A stretch of 52,107 bases of DNA, taken from positions 1 to 52,107 of the forward strand of contig JBDNFP010000496.1 of NCBI GenBank assembly GCA_041689775.1, written 5' to 3'. The DNA comes from JBDNFP01 sp041689775. Lineage in GTDB: Bacteria > Bacteroidota > Bacteroidia > Cytophagales > Spirosomataceae. The notes beneath the pieces are model-generated. The model ran no database searches and was not told the origin of the DNA. It saw only the letters and a program-made list of their open reading frames with translations. The translations under genes were made by a program, and so were the position numbers. Shown here piece after piece: positions 33,446 through 42,239 of this stretch. Each line of letters starts with the position of its first letter. The first letter of the stretch is position 1.

Positions 33446-35476
33446 TCAAAATCCTATTCGATGTACTTTTGGGGTAATCTTAGCGGTGGCAGCATACTCT
33501 TTAAGTTCCTCTAATTCCCGCTCAAAGCCACCCGAAAGAATTGGGAAACGGCACCAGGTGCGAGGGTCCAGGCTCAGATCGTCCAAATGGAAGGACGGCG
33601 CGTAACGCTCGCGTTTCCATTGGTTGCGGCTCCAAAGTTTAAAGAATCGCTCCGTCCAGGTAAGCATCTGCAATTCGGTATATTGACCCTTAAACCGCAC
33701 CAGCATACTCCGGTAGCAGTCCACGGGTGGTTTTTTATCCCGTATTGCAACTTCTTCCAGGGCATCTAAAAATTCATAGGCCATCAAATCGTCTTCGTCG
33801 GTTTGCCGTTGGTCCAGCGGGCGCAGCTCAGCGGTTGGTTGCAGGCTATTTACTTTTTTCAGTCCTTCAATCTTAATGTGCTTTCCGTTTACTTCACAGC
33901 CCACGGTTTCGAGCCAACGAAGCCACTGCCTCAGGTAATGTTTGTCGATACCGGCAATCGGGCTGATACTCCCCGCAGTGTCGCCATCCATGGTAGCATA
34001 GCCAACGGCTACTTCGGAGCGGTTGGAGGTGGATAGCAAGAGGTGGTTCGTCAAATTGGTAAGTAACCACACGCTCGGGGCACGTACCCTGGCCTGAATA
34101 TTCTGTAAAGCAATATCGTCAGTTTTCCAGCTAAGCTCACGGCCAATCTGACCTTCGATTAGTTGGGTGTACGTTTCTACCAGACCGTTGATGTTAATTT
34201 CATAAAAAGTAGCGCCAATGGATTCGGCCAGCGATCGAGCCGACTCCAAGGTATCCGCTGAGCTATTTTCCGTACCTTGATAGATGGCGTGGATTAGCTC
34301 TTTGGTAATTTCCTCGGCGGTAGTAGCCTTCTGAATCTTGGTAATGTGGGAGAGCTTCTGCTTAAAACGATCCAGCCCGATACTTTCCTCGGCTAGCCGT
34401 ACCATCAGACCGCACAACGCCACGCAAGCGCTGGAATCAGCACCACCCGAGAGGGAGACAGTAAAGCCCTGCGAACGGCTTTTGCGTAGGTAATCAAATA
34501 AGCCAAGGCATACTGCTCGGGCAAATTCTTCTTCTTTCAGGGCCCCTCCACCCTCAAATGGTTCGAGTACTGCCACCTGATGAATGACAGGCTCTACGTC
34601 CGGGAAATCAAATGAGCCAAGTACTTTCCAATTCTTGTCTTGGGGTAGTTTTGAGAAATTCTGCACCTGACTGAGTCGCGTGTAGTCAGTATCGATCACG
34701 GCTGAGGTTATCAGAAAATCCTCATAGGTAAACCGATTACTCGACACCATAAAATCACCGTTGGAGGCAATCATGGCGTCGCCATCGTACACCGCCCGAC
34801 CGGCCTCATTGCCCACCATATTGGTGTAAATATAGCTGCACCCAAACGAACGGGAGGCATCAATCACAAACCGCTCGCGGGTCACGAACTTATGGAAAGA
34901 GAAGTGGCTGGCGCTGGGATTCAGCATAATGTCCACGCCGCGCTCGTAATGTCTTCTTCCGGGGCGGTTGGCAATCCAGGCGTCTTCGCATATCTCAAAG
35001 GCAATGCGCACGCCTGATACGTCAAATACTACATCCCCGATCGGGTAGTTAATCCGGTTTATTTCGGTGTTTTCAACTATACCGGGAGGCCAGGCGTGAA
35101 ACCAGCGGGTTTCGTAGTGGATGCCGTTGTTGGCTAAGTTTTGCTTACAATAAAAGCCCAAAATACGTTTGTTGGCCACCAGGCAGGCTACGTCATACAG
35201 CCGGTTGTTATGCCGAAGGGGCAATCCAAGCGCGACGATGATATCCTGAGTATGGTCCACAATATCCAAAAGACACCTTTGGGCTTGTACTTCCAGGTCA
35301 TGAGCAAAATAGTAATCCTCACAGCCATAACCCGTTATACAAAACTCCGGCAGACACAACAGACTTACCTCCTGACGACGGGCTTCCTCGATGGCATTTA
35401 ATATATTTTGGGTATTACTCTCCCAAGCCATAGGAGTTTGGTTCAAAACACAGCTGGCAACTTTAATTCTGGGCAT
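33446..35476 (-). CDS. nadE: Glutamine-dependent NAD+ synthetase
   Basis: A 676-residue two-domain enzyme making NAD+ from nicotinic acid adenine dinucleotide, ATP and glutamine. The N-terminal glutaminase (nitrilase fold) has the Glu44-Lys111-Cys163 triad (LPEFCITG, YCKQN, FEICEDAW). The C-terminal synthetase carries the PP-loop SGGADSS at 343-349. Length is normal for the ammonia-channelling bacterial form. Single gene, converging with the sialidase-like gene with 17 bases between stops. Confidence 0.95.
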   Translation of the reverse strand: MPRIKVASCVLNQTPMAWESNTQNILNAIEEARRQEVSLLCLPEFCITGYGCEDYYFAHDLEVQAQRCLLDIVDHTQDIIVALGLPLRHNNRLYDVACLVANKRILGFYCKQNLANNGIHYETRWFHAWPPGIVENTEINRINYPIGDVVFDVSGVRIAFEICEDAWIANRPGRRHYERGVDIMLNPSASHFSFHKFVTRERFVIDASRSFGCSYIYTNMVGNEAGRAVYDGDAMIASNGDFMVSSNRFTYEDFLITSAVIDTDYTRLSQVQNFSKLPQDKNWKVLGSFDFPDVEPVIHQVAVLEPFEGGGALKEEEFARAVCLGLFDYLRKSRSQGFTVSLSGGADSSACVALCGLMVRLAEESIGLDRFKQKLSHITKIQKATTAEEITKELIHAIYQGTENSSADTLESARSLAESIGATFYEININGLVETYTQLIEGQIGRELSWKTDDIALQNIQARVRAPSVWLLTNLTNHLLLSTSNRSEVAVGYATMDGDTAGSISPIAGIDKHYLRQWLRWLETVGCEVNGKHIKIEGLKKVNSLQPTAELRPLDQRQTDEDDLMAYEFLDALEEVAIRDKKPPVDCYRSMLVRFKGQYTELQMLTWTERFFKLWSRNQWKRERYAPSFHLDDLSLDPRTWCRFPILSGGFERELEELKEYAATAKITPKVHRIGF

Positions 35477-35619
35477 AAATCAGGGATAAATTCGTGTTGA
35501 TGTTCTATACTGTGAGTATAACAGGAAAAGTGGGGGAATTGGTTGATTGAGAAAGCAAAGTTCTCTGGTATTTTGAAGAATTATCTTTTAAACCTAATCC
35601 ATGATACCCCAAACAGCTG

Positions 35620-36627
35620 CTATTCGGTACCACCTACCAGCTTTTCCATTTCCTTCCTGACCTCCTCGATCAACTGCTGCTCCGTGGGTAGATAGAGCTG
35701 GTACTTGCTCGCAACAATAGACTTATTGTTTTCGGGGAGAGTGATTTTAACGACGGCATCGTTTTTATCGGCACAGAGCAAAATCCCAATGGTGGGGTTT
35801 TCAAAGGACTGTTTCTCATGGCGGTCGAAGTAATTGACGTACATCTGAAGCTGTCCTAAATCCTGATGCGTAAGCTTATCCGTCTTGATTTCTATGATGA
35901 CAAAGCATTGCAATAAGCGGTTGTAAAAGACCAGATCCACAAAAAAATCATCTCCTTCCAAGTGGATGCGCTTCTGTCGGGCTACGAATGAAAAGCCATT
36001 GCCTAATTCGAGCATAAAGTCGTAGAGGTGGGTGATCAAGGCGCTTTCCAAATCTCTCTCGTAGTAAGCAGACTCCCGTTTCAAACCCAAAAATTCCAAT
36101 ACCATCGGGTCTTTGATAATATCCCGGGGTTCGGCGGGTGGTTTTTCGTTTCGAGCTACCTGCAATACCGAAGCTATATCGTTACTGAGCAGCAGCCGTT
36201 CAAACAACTGGCTATTTACCTGCCGTTCCAGTTGGCGCGCTGACCAGTTGTTTTTGGTAGCTTCGGCGATGTAAAACTCTCGTTTATCCTCATTGTCAAT
36301 ACGGATAAGCAGGCGATAATGTGTCCAACTCAATTGCGAACGCAGTGCGTTCGCAATTGGAAATGTGCGATAAAATTGTCGGCACAACTCCAATTGTCTC
36401 GTTGAAAACCCACTCCCAAATTGGGGCTGTAACTCATCAGCCAGACCCTGAATTAAAAAAGTACCATACCCGGCCCGGTCTTCTCCCTGCTGCTCTTCCT
36501 CGAAAATTACGTGGCCGATTTGCCAATACATAAGGACCCGCTCCGTATCTACCGAACGGATGGCATTTTCGCGCGATTGGGCAATAATACCCTGTATTTG
36601 CTGAATGAGTTCGGGACGGAGTAGCAT
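35620..36627 (-). CDS. YhcG-type PDDEXK nuclease (DUF1016)
   Basis: About 335 residues. The N-terminal DUF1016 helical domain (about 8-150) includes SWTHYRLLIRIDNEDKREFY. The C-terminal PD-(D/E)xK nuclease domain (about 165-310) includes DDFFVDLVFYNRLLQCFVII followed by EIKT. YhcG proteins are DNA nucleases or recombination-related proteins often found near defence genes; no partner is seen here. A TTG at 36708 would extend it by 27 residues; the ATG at 36627 places the start just before the conserved domain. A perfect 29-bp palindrome lies inside the gene. Confidence 0.78.
   Translation of the reverse strand: MLLRPELIQQIQGIIAQSRENAIRSVDTERVLMYWQIGHVIFEEEQQGEDRAGYGTFLIQGLADELQPQFGSGFSTRQLELCRQFYRTFPIANALRSQLSWTHYRLLIRIDNEDKREFYIAEATKNNWSARQLERQVNSQLFERLLLSNDIASVLQVARNEKPPAEPRDIIKDPMVLEFLGLKRESAYYERDLESALITHLYDFMLELGNGFSFVARQKRIHLEGDDFFVDLVFYNRLLQCFVIIEIKTDKLTHQDLGQLQMYVNYFDRHEKQSFENPTIGILLCADKNDAVVKITLPENNKSIVASKYQLYLPTEQQLIEEVRKEMEKLVGGTE
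36331..36359. repeat. 29-bp perfect palindrome inside the DUF1016 gene
   Basis: Arm CAATTGCGAACGCA (36331-36344), one centre base, then the exact reverse complement (36346-36359). On the coding strand it gives the codons for IANALRSQL, just before the conserved SWTHYRLL. A 14-bp perfect stem with a single-base loop is improbable by chance in coding DNA. Confidence 0.9.
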
Positions 36628-36741
36628 CGGCACCGCTGATTTAGGTTGATTTGTGTGGTGGACTTTAAGAATCTGCTCCACGGCAGTACGTAATGCTGCT
36701 CCGGTCAATTAGTGTTTACTTTCAGGAAAAACACAGGATTA

Positions 36742-36924
36742 TCACCTGTTAATTGATTGATCATACCGATATTTTGCAAAAGCAGGAATCCAAATTAGGG
36801 CAATACCCGCCAACCCAACAATCAATAATTCGGAAGCTCCCTGTAAGTGCAGCAACTTGAAAAGCACCGCCAACACTGTGATGGAGAAGAATAGGGCACC
36901 GGATATGTAGACTAGTTTTTTCAT
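36742..36924 (-). CDS. Small GldL-like two-helix membrane protein
   Basis: A 60-residue protein with two membrane helices (YISGALFFSITVLAVLFKLL and LLIVGLAGIALIWIPAF) joined by HLQGAS. This matches the small Bacteroidota proteins that resemble the N-terminal membrane part of the gliding/secretion protein GldL. The FKLLHLQGA segment corresponds to the conserved lysine/histidine helix of GldL. Function unknown; probably not part of gliding machinery because no gld genes are near. Confidence 0.65.
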   Translation of the reverse strand: MKKLVYISGALFFSITVLAVLFKLLHLQGASELLIVGLAGIALIWIPAFAKYRYDQSINR

Positions 36925-36986
36925 TGTACTATCTCGTTGCTCCTCAAAATTATACTTTTGGGGTTTGGGGGTAGATTTACCAAACC

Positions 36987-37349
36987 CTACGGCTTTCTCT
37001 TCCCCGTAAAAGTCCCTAACGCCAAGGTACCCAGCACTACTTTCCCACGTACAGTTTCGTTTTCTAATGTTCCATCGTACACAATCAGATTGTCTTGTAC
37101 CATAAACTCGATGTGAAAAGCATTTGCTTTAACCGTACCTTTTACGTCCGTAGCTCCCAGTTGACCTTCGTAGGTGCCGGTAAGTTTTCCTTCGGCATCC
37201 TGCTTTAAATTGAACGTTGGAGTGCCACTTCCTTGGTCGGTTTCTACCGTAAATACCCAGGCTCCGGTAAGGTCAGCGTTACTTTGGGCAAAGGTGGCAC
37301 TGGAAAAACAAAATAGGATGGCTACCAGAATGAGATTAATCTTTTTCAT
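36987..37349 (-). CDS. Small secreted beta-rich protein
   Basis: A 120-residue exported protein with a clean signal peptide ending TFAQ (residue 22). The mature 98 residues are short beta-strands (LTGAWVFTVETDQGSGTP, LTGTYEGQLG, VRGKVVLGTLALGTFTGKRK), as in lipocalin-like Bacteroidota periplasmic proteins of unknown role. It follows an AT-rich gap upstream (37350-37444). Confidence 0.65.
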   Translation of the reverse strand: MKKINLILVAILFCFSSATFAQSNADLTGAWVFTVETDQGSGTPTFNLKQDAEGKLTGTYEGQLGATDVKGTVKANAFHIEFMVQDNLIVYDGTLENETVRGKVVLGTLALGTFTGKRKP

Positions 37350-37444
37350 CAGTTAGGTTTTAAGACTTTTTGAAGAGATAATTAAAAAAAGGAAAAATAA
37401 CAGGAAAATACTATTAAATCTAATAATCAATCGTGGCTACTCTT

Positions 37445-38800
37445 CTATAAATGATCTACGATCGCATCAGCCTCAATTTCGACGAGATACTCCTCCCCGA
37501 TCAATTCAGCTTTAACCATGGTATTAGCGGGCTGTATGGTACCAAAGCGCTCGCCGTGCGCGCGGGCAACGGCTTCCCAATCGTTCATATTCTTAATAAA
37601 TATCCGCGTTCGTACCACTTCTTCCAAGCTTCCGCCCAACGACTGAATAGCTCCTTCCAACTTATCAATAACATAGTGGGTTTGGGCCGCCGGATCAGTT
37701 CCGCCCATTACCTGGATTCCATGTGTAGCCGTAGTACCCGACACCATAATCCGGTTTCCTTTTCGTACCGCCCGACTGAACCCAGCGATGTCTTCCCAGA
37801 TCGTCCCGCTTAAAGCCTTGGTCCGTCCGTCGGTACCCGCTACGGTTGGGTACGGGGCCGGAAAGCCTTCCAAATGGTGGCTTAGATCACCCGAAGCCGT
37901 CAAAAAAGGAGGCTTGCGGTACTCGTCTCCGCAGTCACCGGGTATAGTTTCTAGTTGAGAAAGTACCTTTTTAATCTCCTCCTTATCCCCTGCACCAAGC
38001 GAAAAGCTAAATAGTTTTTCGTTGTCGGCAATGTGAGCAGATTCGCCTAACCTTGCCCCGATGATAACCCCGGCTACCGCTGGCTGATCGAGCATGTACC
38101 TACTGGCGATATTGGCCGTACTTATCTCATATTTCTGCGCAATAGTGGCTAGTACTTGCAATAACGATTGAAATTTCTCCCAGCCTCCGGCGGAATCAAT
38201 AAACCGCTTGTACTTCATCTGCGACCAGGTTAGGGATTCGTTCAGGATTGGTTCTGGTTTTCCCAACCATTTGTCCGACAAGAATCCTCCGGCCACGGTA
38301 CCAAAAGCCAACAGTTTTATAGTATGTTGGAAGCATAGCTCCGTCATTTTGCCGGCCGGCCGTTGGTCAAGTAATGAATAACACACCTGATTCGATACCA
38401 CTTCAATGCCGCTGTTGACGATGATCTGTAAATGCGCGGTATCAAAATTTGTCAGGCCCAGATACTTGATCATCCCCTCTTCTTTAAGCTCTTGTAACCA
38501 ATACAAACAATCTACCCACGAAGGATGGGAGTATTGCCAAGCGTGAAACTGCATGAGGTCAATCTAATCCGAGCGCATGCGGGTCGGGGCCATTTGAACG
38601 GCCTCCCGCACCTGTTGCCGGGTGATCTGTCCGGGAGAAGGCACCCATTTGGTAAATAGTTGTGCGGCATCTTTCCCATACTGATTCCGGAAAGTACCCG
38701 CAATTTCTTCCGCCGAACCATAGTGATCGGCCATATCAAATGTTGTAAATCCGGCCTCGGTATAGGCATGCATGGCATTGGCTGCCTTTACAGGATCCGG
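37445..38800 (-). pseudogene. Aldo/keto reductase fused to a RidA-like domain, broken by deletion and nonsense codon
   Basis: The intact relative would be an NAD(P)H-dependent aldo/keto reductase (TIM barrel) with a C-terminal RidA/YjgF domain. The reading frame is continuous from about 38800 to 37445 except for one TAG at 38566-38564, in RMRSD*IDLMQFH, where homologues carry Tyr or Gln. The catalytic DMADHYGSAEEI segment and the C-terminal RidA-like part (SGTTATHG to VEIEADAIVDHL) are well kept. The N-terminal part before DPVKAANAM is missing: the sequence runs into unrelated DNA near 38800, so the start codon and first strand are gone. A protein starting at 38554 would lack the barrel front. 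Stop codon could be sequencing error, but the missing 5' end cannot. Confidence 0.75.
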
Positions 38801-38829
38801 CTTTGGCCCAAATCGTTCATCCGAATTTG

Positions 38830-39054
38830 CGTTCAGCCCTGCCGGGTATGCATAAGATTGTTGCTTACTACCGTACCCATGCATCGGAGCCGGTACTGGT
38901 GATCCACAATATTTCGGGCTGCACAAAACTCATTGATTTGGGCGAAGAAGAATCGTCTTTTTTCCGCATCCTTTTCCAAACCCATAGTACTACTACGCTG
39001 ATAGACGCGCGCCTGCGGCTGAGTGCTTACGGGAGTATCGTTTTGGGGAAGTAG
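38830..39054 (+). pseudogene. 3' remnant of a GH13 alpha-amylase-like gene
   Basis: On the plus strand a frame of about 75 codons reads MHKIVAYYRTHASEPVLVIH and ends YGSIVLGK with a TAG stop at 39052-39054. This resembles the C-terminal all-beta domain of GH13 alpha-amylase-type enzymes (VLVIHN and a final YGSIVL strand). The rest of the enzyme is missing upstream, where the sequence changes into the aldo/keto reductase on the other strand. The exact left limit is uncertain (38800-38830). Confidence 0.45.
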
Positions 39055-39262
39055 GGCAAGCATCTGCTTTCCGCAATTATTAGTAGACAGGGTAAGGTAC
39101 CTAACCCTTGCCGAGATAGGCGGTTAGGGTGAGGATAATACTGAGCAGTCTAGGTGACAGCTTAATAAAATACCCTAGTGTCTGCCTGGGAAGGTCAAAT
39201 GATATGTTTATCGCTTTTACTCAAGCAATATGCGTTTCGTCTCAACTTGATTCTCTTTTTTC

Positions 39263-40453
39263 TTAGAATCGCTCACACGCAAATAAGTAGGTACCACGAG
39301 GTAGATTTTTCGTGTCGAATTCCAGACCATTCCCATTTTTGAAGGCTTTACGATCAAAAATATCTTTTATTTTCACGGACAACACTGGGTTAGTTGATTT
39401 TTCGCTGAGTAAATCGACTTGCTCAGGCAACGCTTCTAAATAGTCCGTATTATCGAATTCTACCAGCAGATTTGTAGTAGAAGGATTCAGTAAAACCCGA
39501 TACGACGATGAAGTTGTGAAGGTGGGATTACGAGTATTTGTCCCACAACTGTTCGTTGCCGTAAGGGGATAAAACATAAGCGTTTGGCCGGGATTGAGAT
39601 AGAATCTGTACTCATAGGGACCACTGACGTATCCGTTAACCGAAGAGTTGTTAGGGTTCCATACCAACCTGGGTTCGTTGGCCCGCACTATATACCATGT
39701 ATTCGCTGAAACCGAATTTACGGTGTACACAGTATTATTTACACCTGTTCCTGCCGTTCCGTAAGTCATTTGTTGAAGGGTAGGAGTGCCTGCGAAAACA
39801 AATTTATTCCGGGTTATCGAGTTTGAACAGGCATCCGAAAAGCTGACCTGAATGTTGCTACTACCATTGCTATTCCCTCCTGCTTGAATTGAAGAACTAC
39901 CTTGACTACCATTTATAAACAAACTTCCTCCTGTACTCCAAGTAAAATTACCGTCTCCTGGCACTGCGTTAAGCGAAAAAGTACTTGAACCGCCAACACA
40001 GATGTTATCACTTCCTGTCAAGTTACGAGCCGCTGCAGATGCAGGTCTGGATATATTAAACGAGTACCATTGCGAATACAGAGGGGTAGATGTGCCACAA
40101 AACGCCTTGTTTCTGATTCTGCCAGTACCAGCATTGTATTGCCCAGGCTGCACGGTGATTTCATATTTTTCATAGTATATGGGGCCAATCTTCTCAAGTC
40201 CTTTATACGCTGTCTGGGCAAAAGTCCAACCGGTGGGTAAATCGAAACAGTCAGCAGCATCAGGACCATGTTGGTAACTTACATTTTGATTAGGTTTATC
40301 AAGGTATACAATGAAAGTAAAATTTCCCACAGAACCGCAAGGCGGGTTCACAGGAAGTACCTGAACTACGTTTAGGGCACCAGGGCAATCTTGACTAAAA
40401 GTATTCGCACTAGTTACCAAAACCAAAATAACTAAAAGTAAAAAGCTTTTCAT
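39263..40453 (-). CDS. Secreted surface protein with PKD/Ig-like domain
   Basis: A 396-residue exported protein with a signal peptide ending TFSQ (residue 21). The N-terminal part is Cys-containing (DCPGALNVV ... PPCGSVGNF). The middle has Ig/PKD-like features (DNICVGGSSTFSLNAVPGDG then FTWSTGG) and is Asn/Ser-rich. The end (DTKNLPRGTYLFACERF) looks like a short C-terminal beta motif, possibly a sorting signal, but not a clear T9SS domain. Its ATG overlaps the stop of the upstream barrel gene (ATGA), so the two are coupled. Probably cell-surface, ligand unknown. Confidence 0.65.
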   Translation of the reverse strand: MKSFLLLVILVLVTSANTFSQDCPGALNVVQVLPVNPPCGSVGNFTFIVYLDKPNQNVSYQHGPDAADCFDLPTGWTFAQTAYKGLEKIGPIYYEKYEITVQPGQYNAGTGRIRNKAFCGTSTPLYSQWYSFNISRPASAAARNLTGSDNICVGGSSTFSLNAVPGDGNFTWSTGGSLFINGSQGSSSIQAGGNSNGSSNIQVSFSDACSNSITRNKFVFAGTPTLQQMTYGTAGTGVNNTVYTVNSVSANTWYIVRANEPRLVWNPNNSSVNGYVSGPYEYRFYLNPGQTLMFYPLTATNSCGTNTRNPTFTTSSSYRVLLNPSTTNLLVEFDNTDYLEALPEQVDLLSEKSTNPVLSVKIKDIFDRKAFKNGNGLEFDTKNLPRGTYLFACERF

Positions 40454-41160
40454 AGCGCTGTTTTTGTTTTATTTGTTTGTAGAAAGGGAACACTCAAAGT
40501 GAGACATAAGGCTCGCGTGTATTGTGATACTTGGGGTAATTGACTCGATGCAGTATTGGGTATGTACACATTTGGAACTCCTAATTCATAAGAAGCAGAA
40601 ACTATGAAAGTATTTTTGTTCAATAGATACACTTTTGTACCTATTGCAACTTGACTTCCCCAATTCGTTTTCTGATAATAATTGATACGAGTTTTATAGA
40701 ATGCATCCCCAGATAACTCATGCGCTACATAGCGAGCTCCTAGTAATAAGCCACCAAAAACATTCGCACTACAAAATAGACTGAAAGACTTACTTGACCA
40801 GATTTCGTTTCGAACTCCTAGTCTGAAATTCAAATAACGCAGTCGAGTCTTTTCTTCGAATATCTGAATCGTGTTGTAAATGTTGATCGTGTCTCTTATC
40901 CCGGTTGGAAAAACTCTGAAATACTTATTCCCTAATTCAGCATATTCTACACCAGAATATAGCTCGAACCTTCTGTTTAGTGCGAATGTCTGTGTTAAAT
41001 CTACCCGAAAGCCACGTTTAAGTCGTTCTCCCAAAGGCTCTTGGTTGTATTTGAAAGTATTACCCGATAGTGAACAATCAATAGACATATAATTTTTCAA
41101 GCCATGGTTTTCCAAGTCAGTCCTTTTTTGTCCATAACAAAAAAAGGACTGAGTAAACAA
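40450..41160 (-). CDS. Outer-membrane beta-barrel protein with suspect 5' end
   Basis: A 236-residue protein with alternating hydrophobic/aromatic strands (LNRRFELYSGVEYAELGNKY, LRYLNFRLGVRNEIW, IVSASYELGVPNVY), typical of an outer-membrane barrel. It begins with a TTG at 41160 and has only the end of a signal peptide (SFFCYGQ). An ATG at 41174 in another frame gives MVNVICLLSPFF, which would join perfectly if the run of seven T (41145-41139 minus strand) had eight. So the gene may have a one-base frameshift, a phase-variable start or an assembly error. It precedes the PKD-like gene and overlaps it by four bases. Confidence 0.6.
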   Translation of the reverse strand: MFTQSFFCYGQKRTDLENHGLKNYMSIDCSLSGNTFKYNQEPLGERLKRGFRVDLTQTFALNRRFELYSGVEYAELGNKYFRVFPTGIRDTINIYNTIQIFEEKTRLRYLNFRLGVRNEIWSSKSFSLFCSANVFGGLLLGARYVAHELSGDAFYKTRINYYQKTNWGSQVAIGTKVYLLNKNTFIVSASYELGVPNVYIPNTASSQLPQVSQYTRALCLTLSVPFLQTNKTKTAL

Positions 41161-41252
41161 ATAACATTTACCATCACTGATAATGTATTAGACTTGATTG
41201 AGCACATAAATACAATTATGATAAATACTAATGCAAAAAGTGGTTCACTTAC

Positions 41253-41323
41253 TAGACTTTATTCGGAAAGATTGATTGCGTCCGCTTGCGCGTACAGCGA
41301 AAAATTTATCCGAATAAAGTCTA
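41253..41323. repeat. 71-bp unit with 15-bp perfect terminal inverted repeats
   Basis: TAGACTTTATTCGGA (41253-41267) and TCCGAATAAAGTCTA (41309-41323) are exact reverse complements with a 41-base spacer. If TA is a target duplication, the core repeat is GACTTTATTCGGA. This would fit a tiny MITE or the ends of a decayed IS, or it may simply form a long hairpin. Confidence 0.6.
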
Positions 41324-41332
41324 CTATACTGA

Positions 41333-41429
41333 TTTAAATGATGAATAATTGTTTGGACTAACTCCGAAAGTACCCGCGTCGTGTCACCAAACCTGGCGCG
41401 GGGCTTTCGTTTCAACAAAGGAGTGACAA
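41333..41429. repeat. Dispersed intergenic hairpin element, copy A
   Basis: About 97 bases, roughly 80-85% identical by eye to 46613-46707. The core is a hairpin CGAAAGTACCCGCG with CGCGGGGCTTTCG around a loop TCGTGTCACCAAACCTGG. Flanks TTTAAATGAT at the left and AGTGACA at the right are shared with copy B. It lies about 160 bases past the stop of the 187-residue outer-membrane protein gene. Confidence 0.7.
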
Positions 41430-41585
41430 TTTTTTCAGCATACCACTTAACATTTGTTAGCTTCTTTTCGACACATGTTAATTTTTCACCAAAGGATAGG
41501 GGGCAGGATACTTGTTAGGCTTTTTGTGCCCGGATACGGCTGAGATCTATAGTGTTTCCCAAAACCCCACTAAAACCTGCTGAAA

Positions 41586-42149
41586 TTATCGTATCCGGAA
41601 ATTGACGCTAACTTTGGCCCGCCACGGGGCATAACCGGGCAGGTTCGTCGCATTCTGACTGTTGGATAACATCCGGGCTAATCCAGCTTCCATAGACCAG
41701 CGCTCACCGAGCCGATAGTGGGCACCGAGTCCAGCGTGAGTCCGAAACACCGTGCTGGTTTCCAGCCTCAGAAAACCAGTTCCATTGGTATCTGGGTAAT
41801 TGATCTTACTACGCCCAATTGTCGCCCCAACCTCCCCAAAAAGGGCCAGTCGCTGAGCACGCATAAAGTAGTAGCGTGTGTTCAAACCAACTCCATTCAT
41901 AGTATTCTGCGTAGCATAGTTCTTCTCAAGAGTACCCTCCAAAGCCAGTGACCAGCCATTGCTGACAAAATATTGAAGCCTGGGTGTAAAGCCACGATTA
42001 ATACCGAAACTACCGCCAATTTCCTGACTGAGGCCCACCCCAATGTGGAGCTTTCCTTTTCCCAACAGGTTTTCCTGCCGTGTATCGGCTGATTGGGCAA
42101 CGCCCCAAAATGGGGTAAGTAAAAGAATGATGGCTATGTACTTATCCAT
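41586..42149 (-). CDS. 187-residue outer-membrane beta-barrel protein (cassette A)
   Basis: Signal peptide ends GVAQ (about 19). The mature protein is a small barrel with strands such as LHIGVGLSQEIGGSFGI, WSLALEGTLEKNY, LNTRYYFMRAQRLALFGEVG and a final KVSVNFRIR. Last gene of cassette A, 90 bases after DUF4249. It has the same length as the last gene of cassette B (46913-47476) and a similar layout, but the two are well diverged. Transcription should continue towards the repeat element downstream. Confidence 0.72.
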   Translation of the reverse strand: MDKYIAIILLLTPFWGVAQSADTRQENLLGKGKLHIGVGLSQEIGGSFGINRGFTPRLQYFVSNGWSLALEGTLEKNYATQNTMNGVGLNTRYYFMRAQRLALFGEVGATIGRSKINYPDTNGTGFLRLETSTVFRTHAGLGAHYRLGERWSMEAGLARMLSNSQNATNLPGYAPWRAKVSVNFRIR

Positions 42150-42239
42150 AAATTAGATGTGATTGACGATTTGAATGAAAAGAGTCAGAAAGAGAAAATA
42201 GGGTTGGAAGCGAAACTGCGTTTTTTTCCTACCTTTACA

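Larger units (their letters stand above)
41161..41585. other. Intergenic region with inverted repeat and dispersed element
   Basis: No gene is supported in these 425 bases. They contain a 15-bp perfect inverted repeat (41253-41323) and directly after it a copy of the dispersed hairpin element (about 41333-41429). The rest is AT-rich with no clear promoter for the barrel gene at 41160 except AT-rich sequence just upstream. Confidence 0.5.

Noticed and set aside
36742..36924. A gliding-motility (gldL) gene
   Set aside because: Only the two-helix module is present and no other gld or por gene is nearby; kept as GldL-like only.
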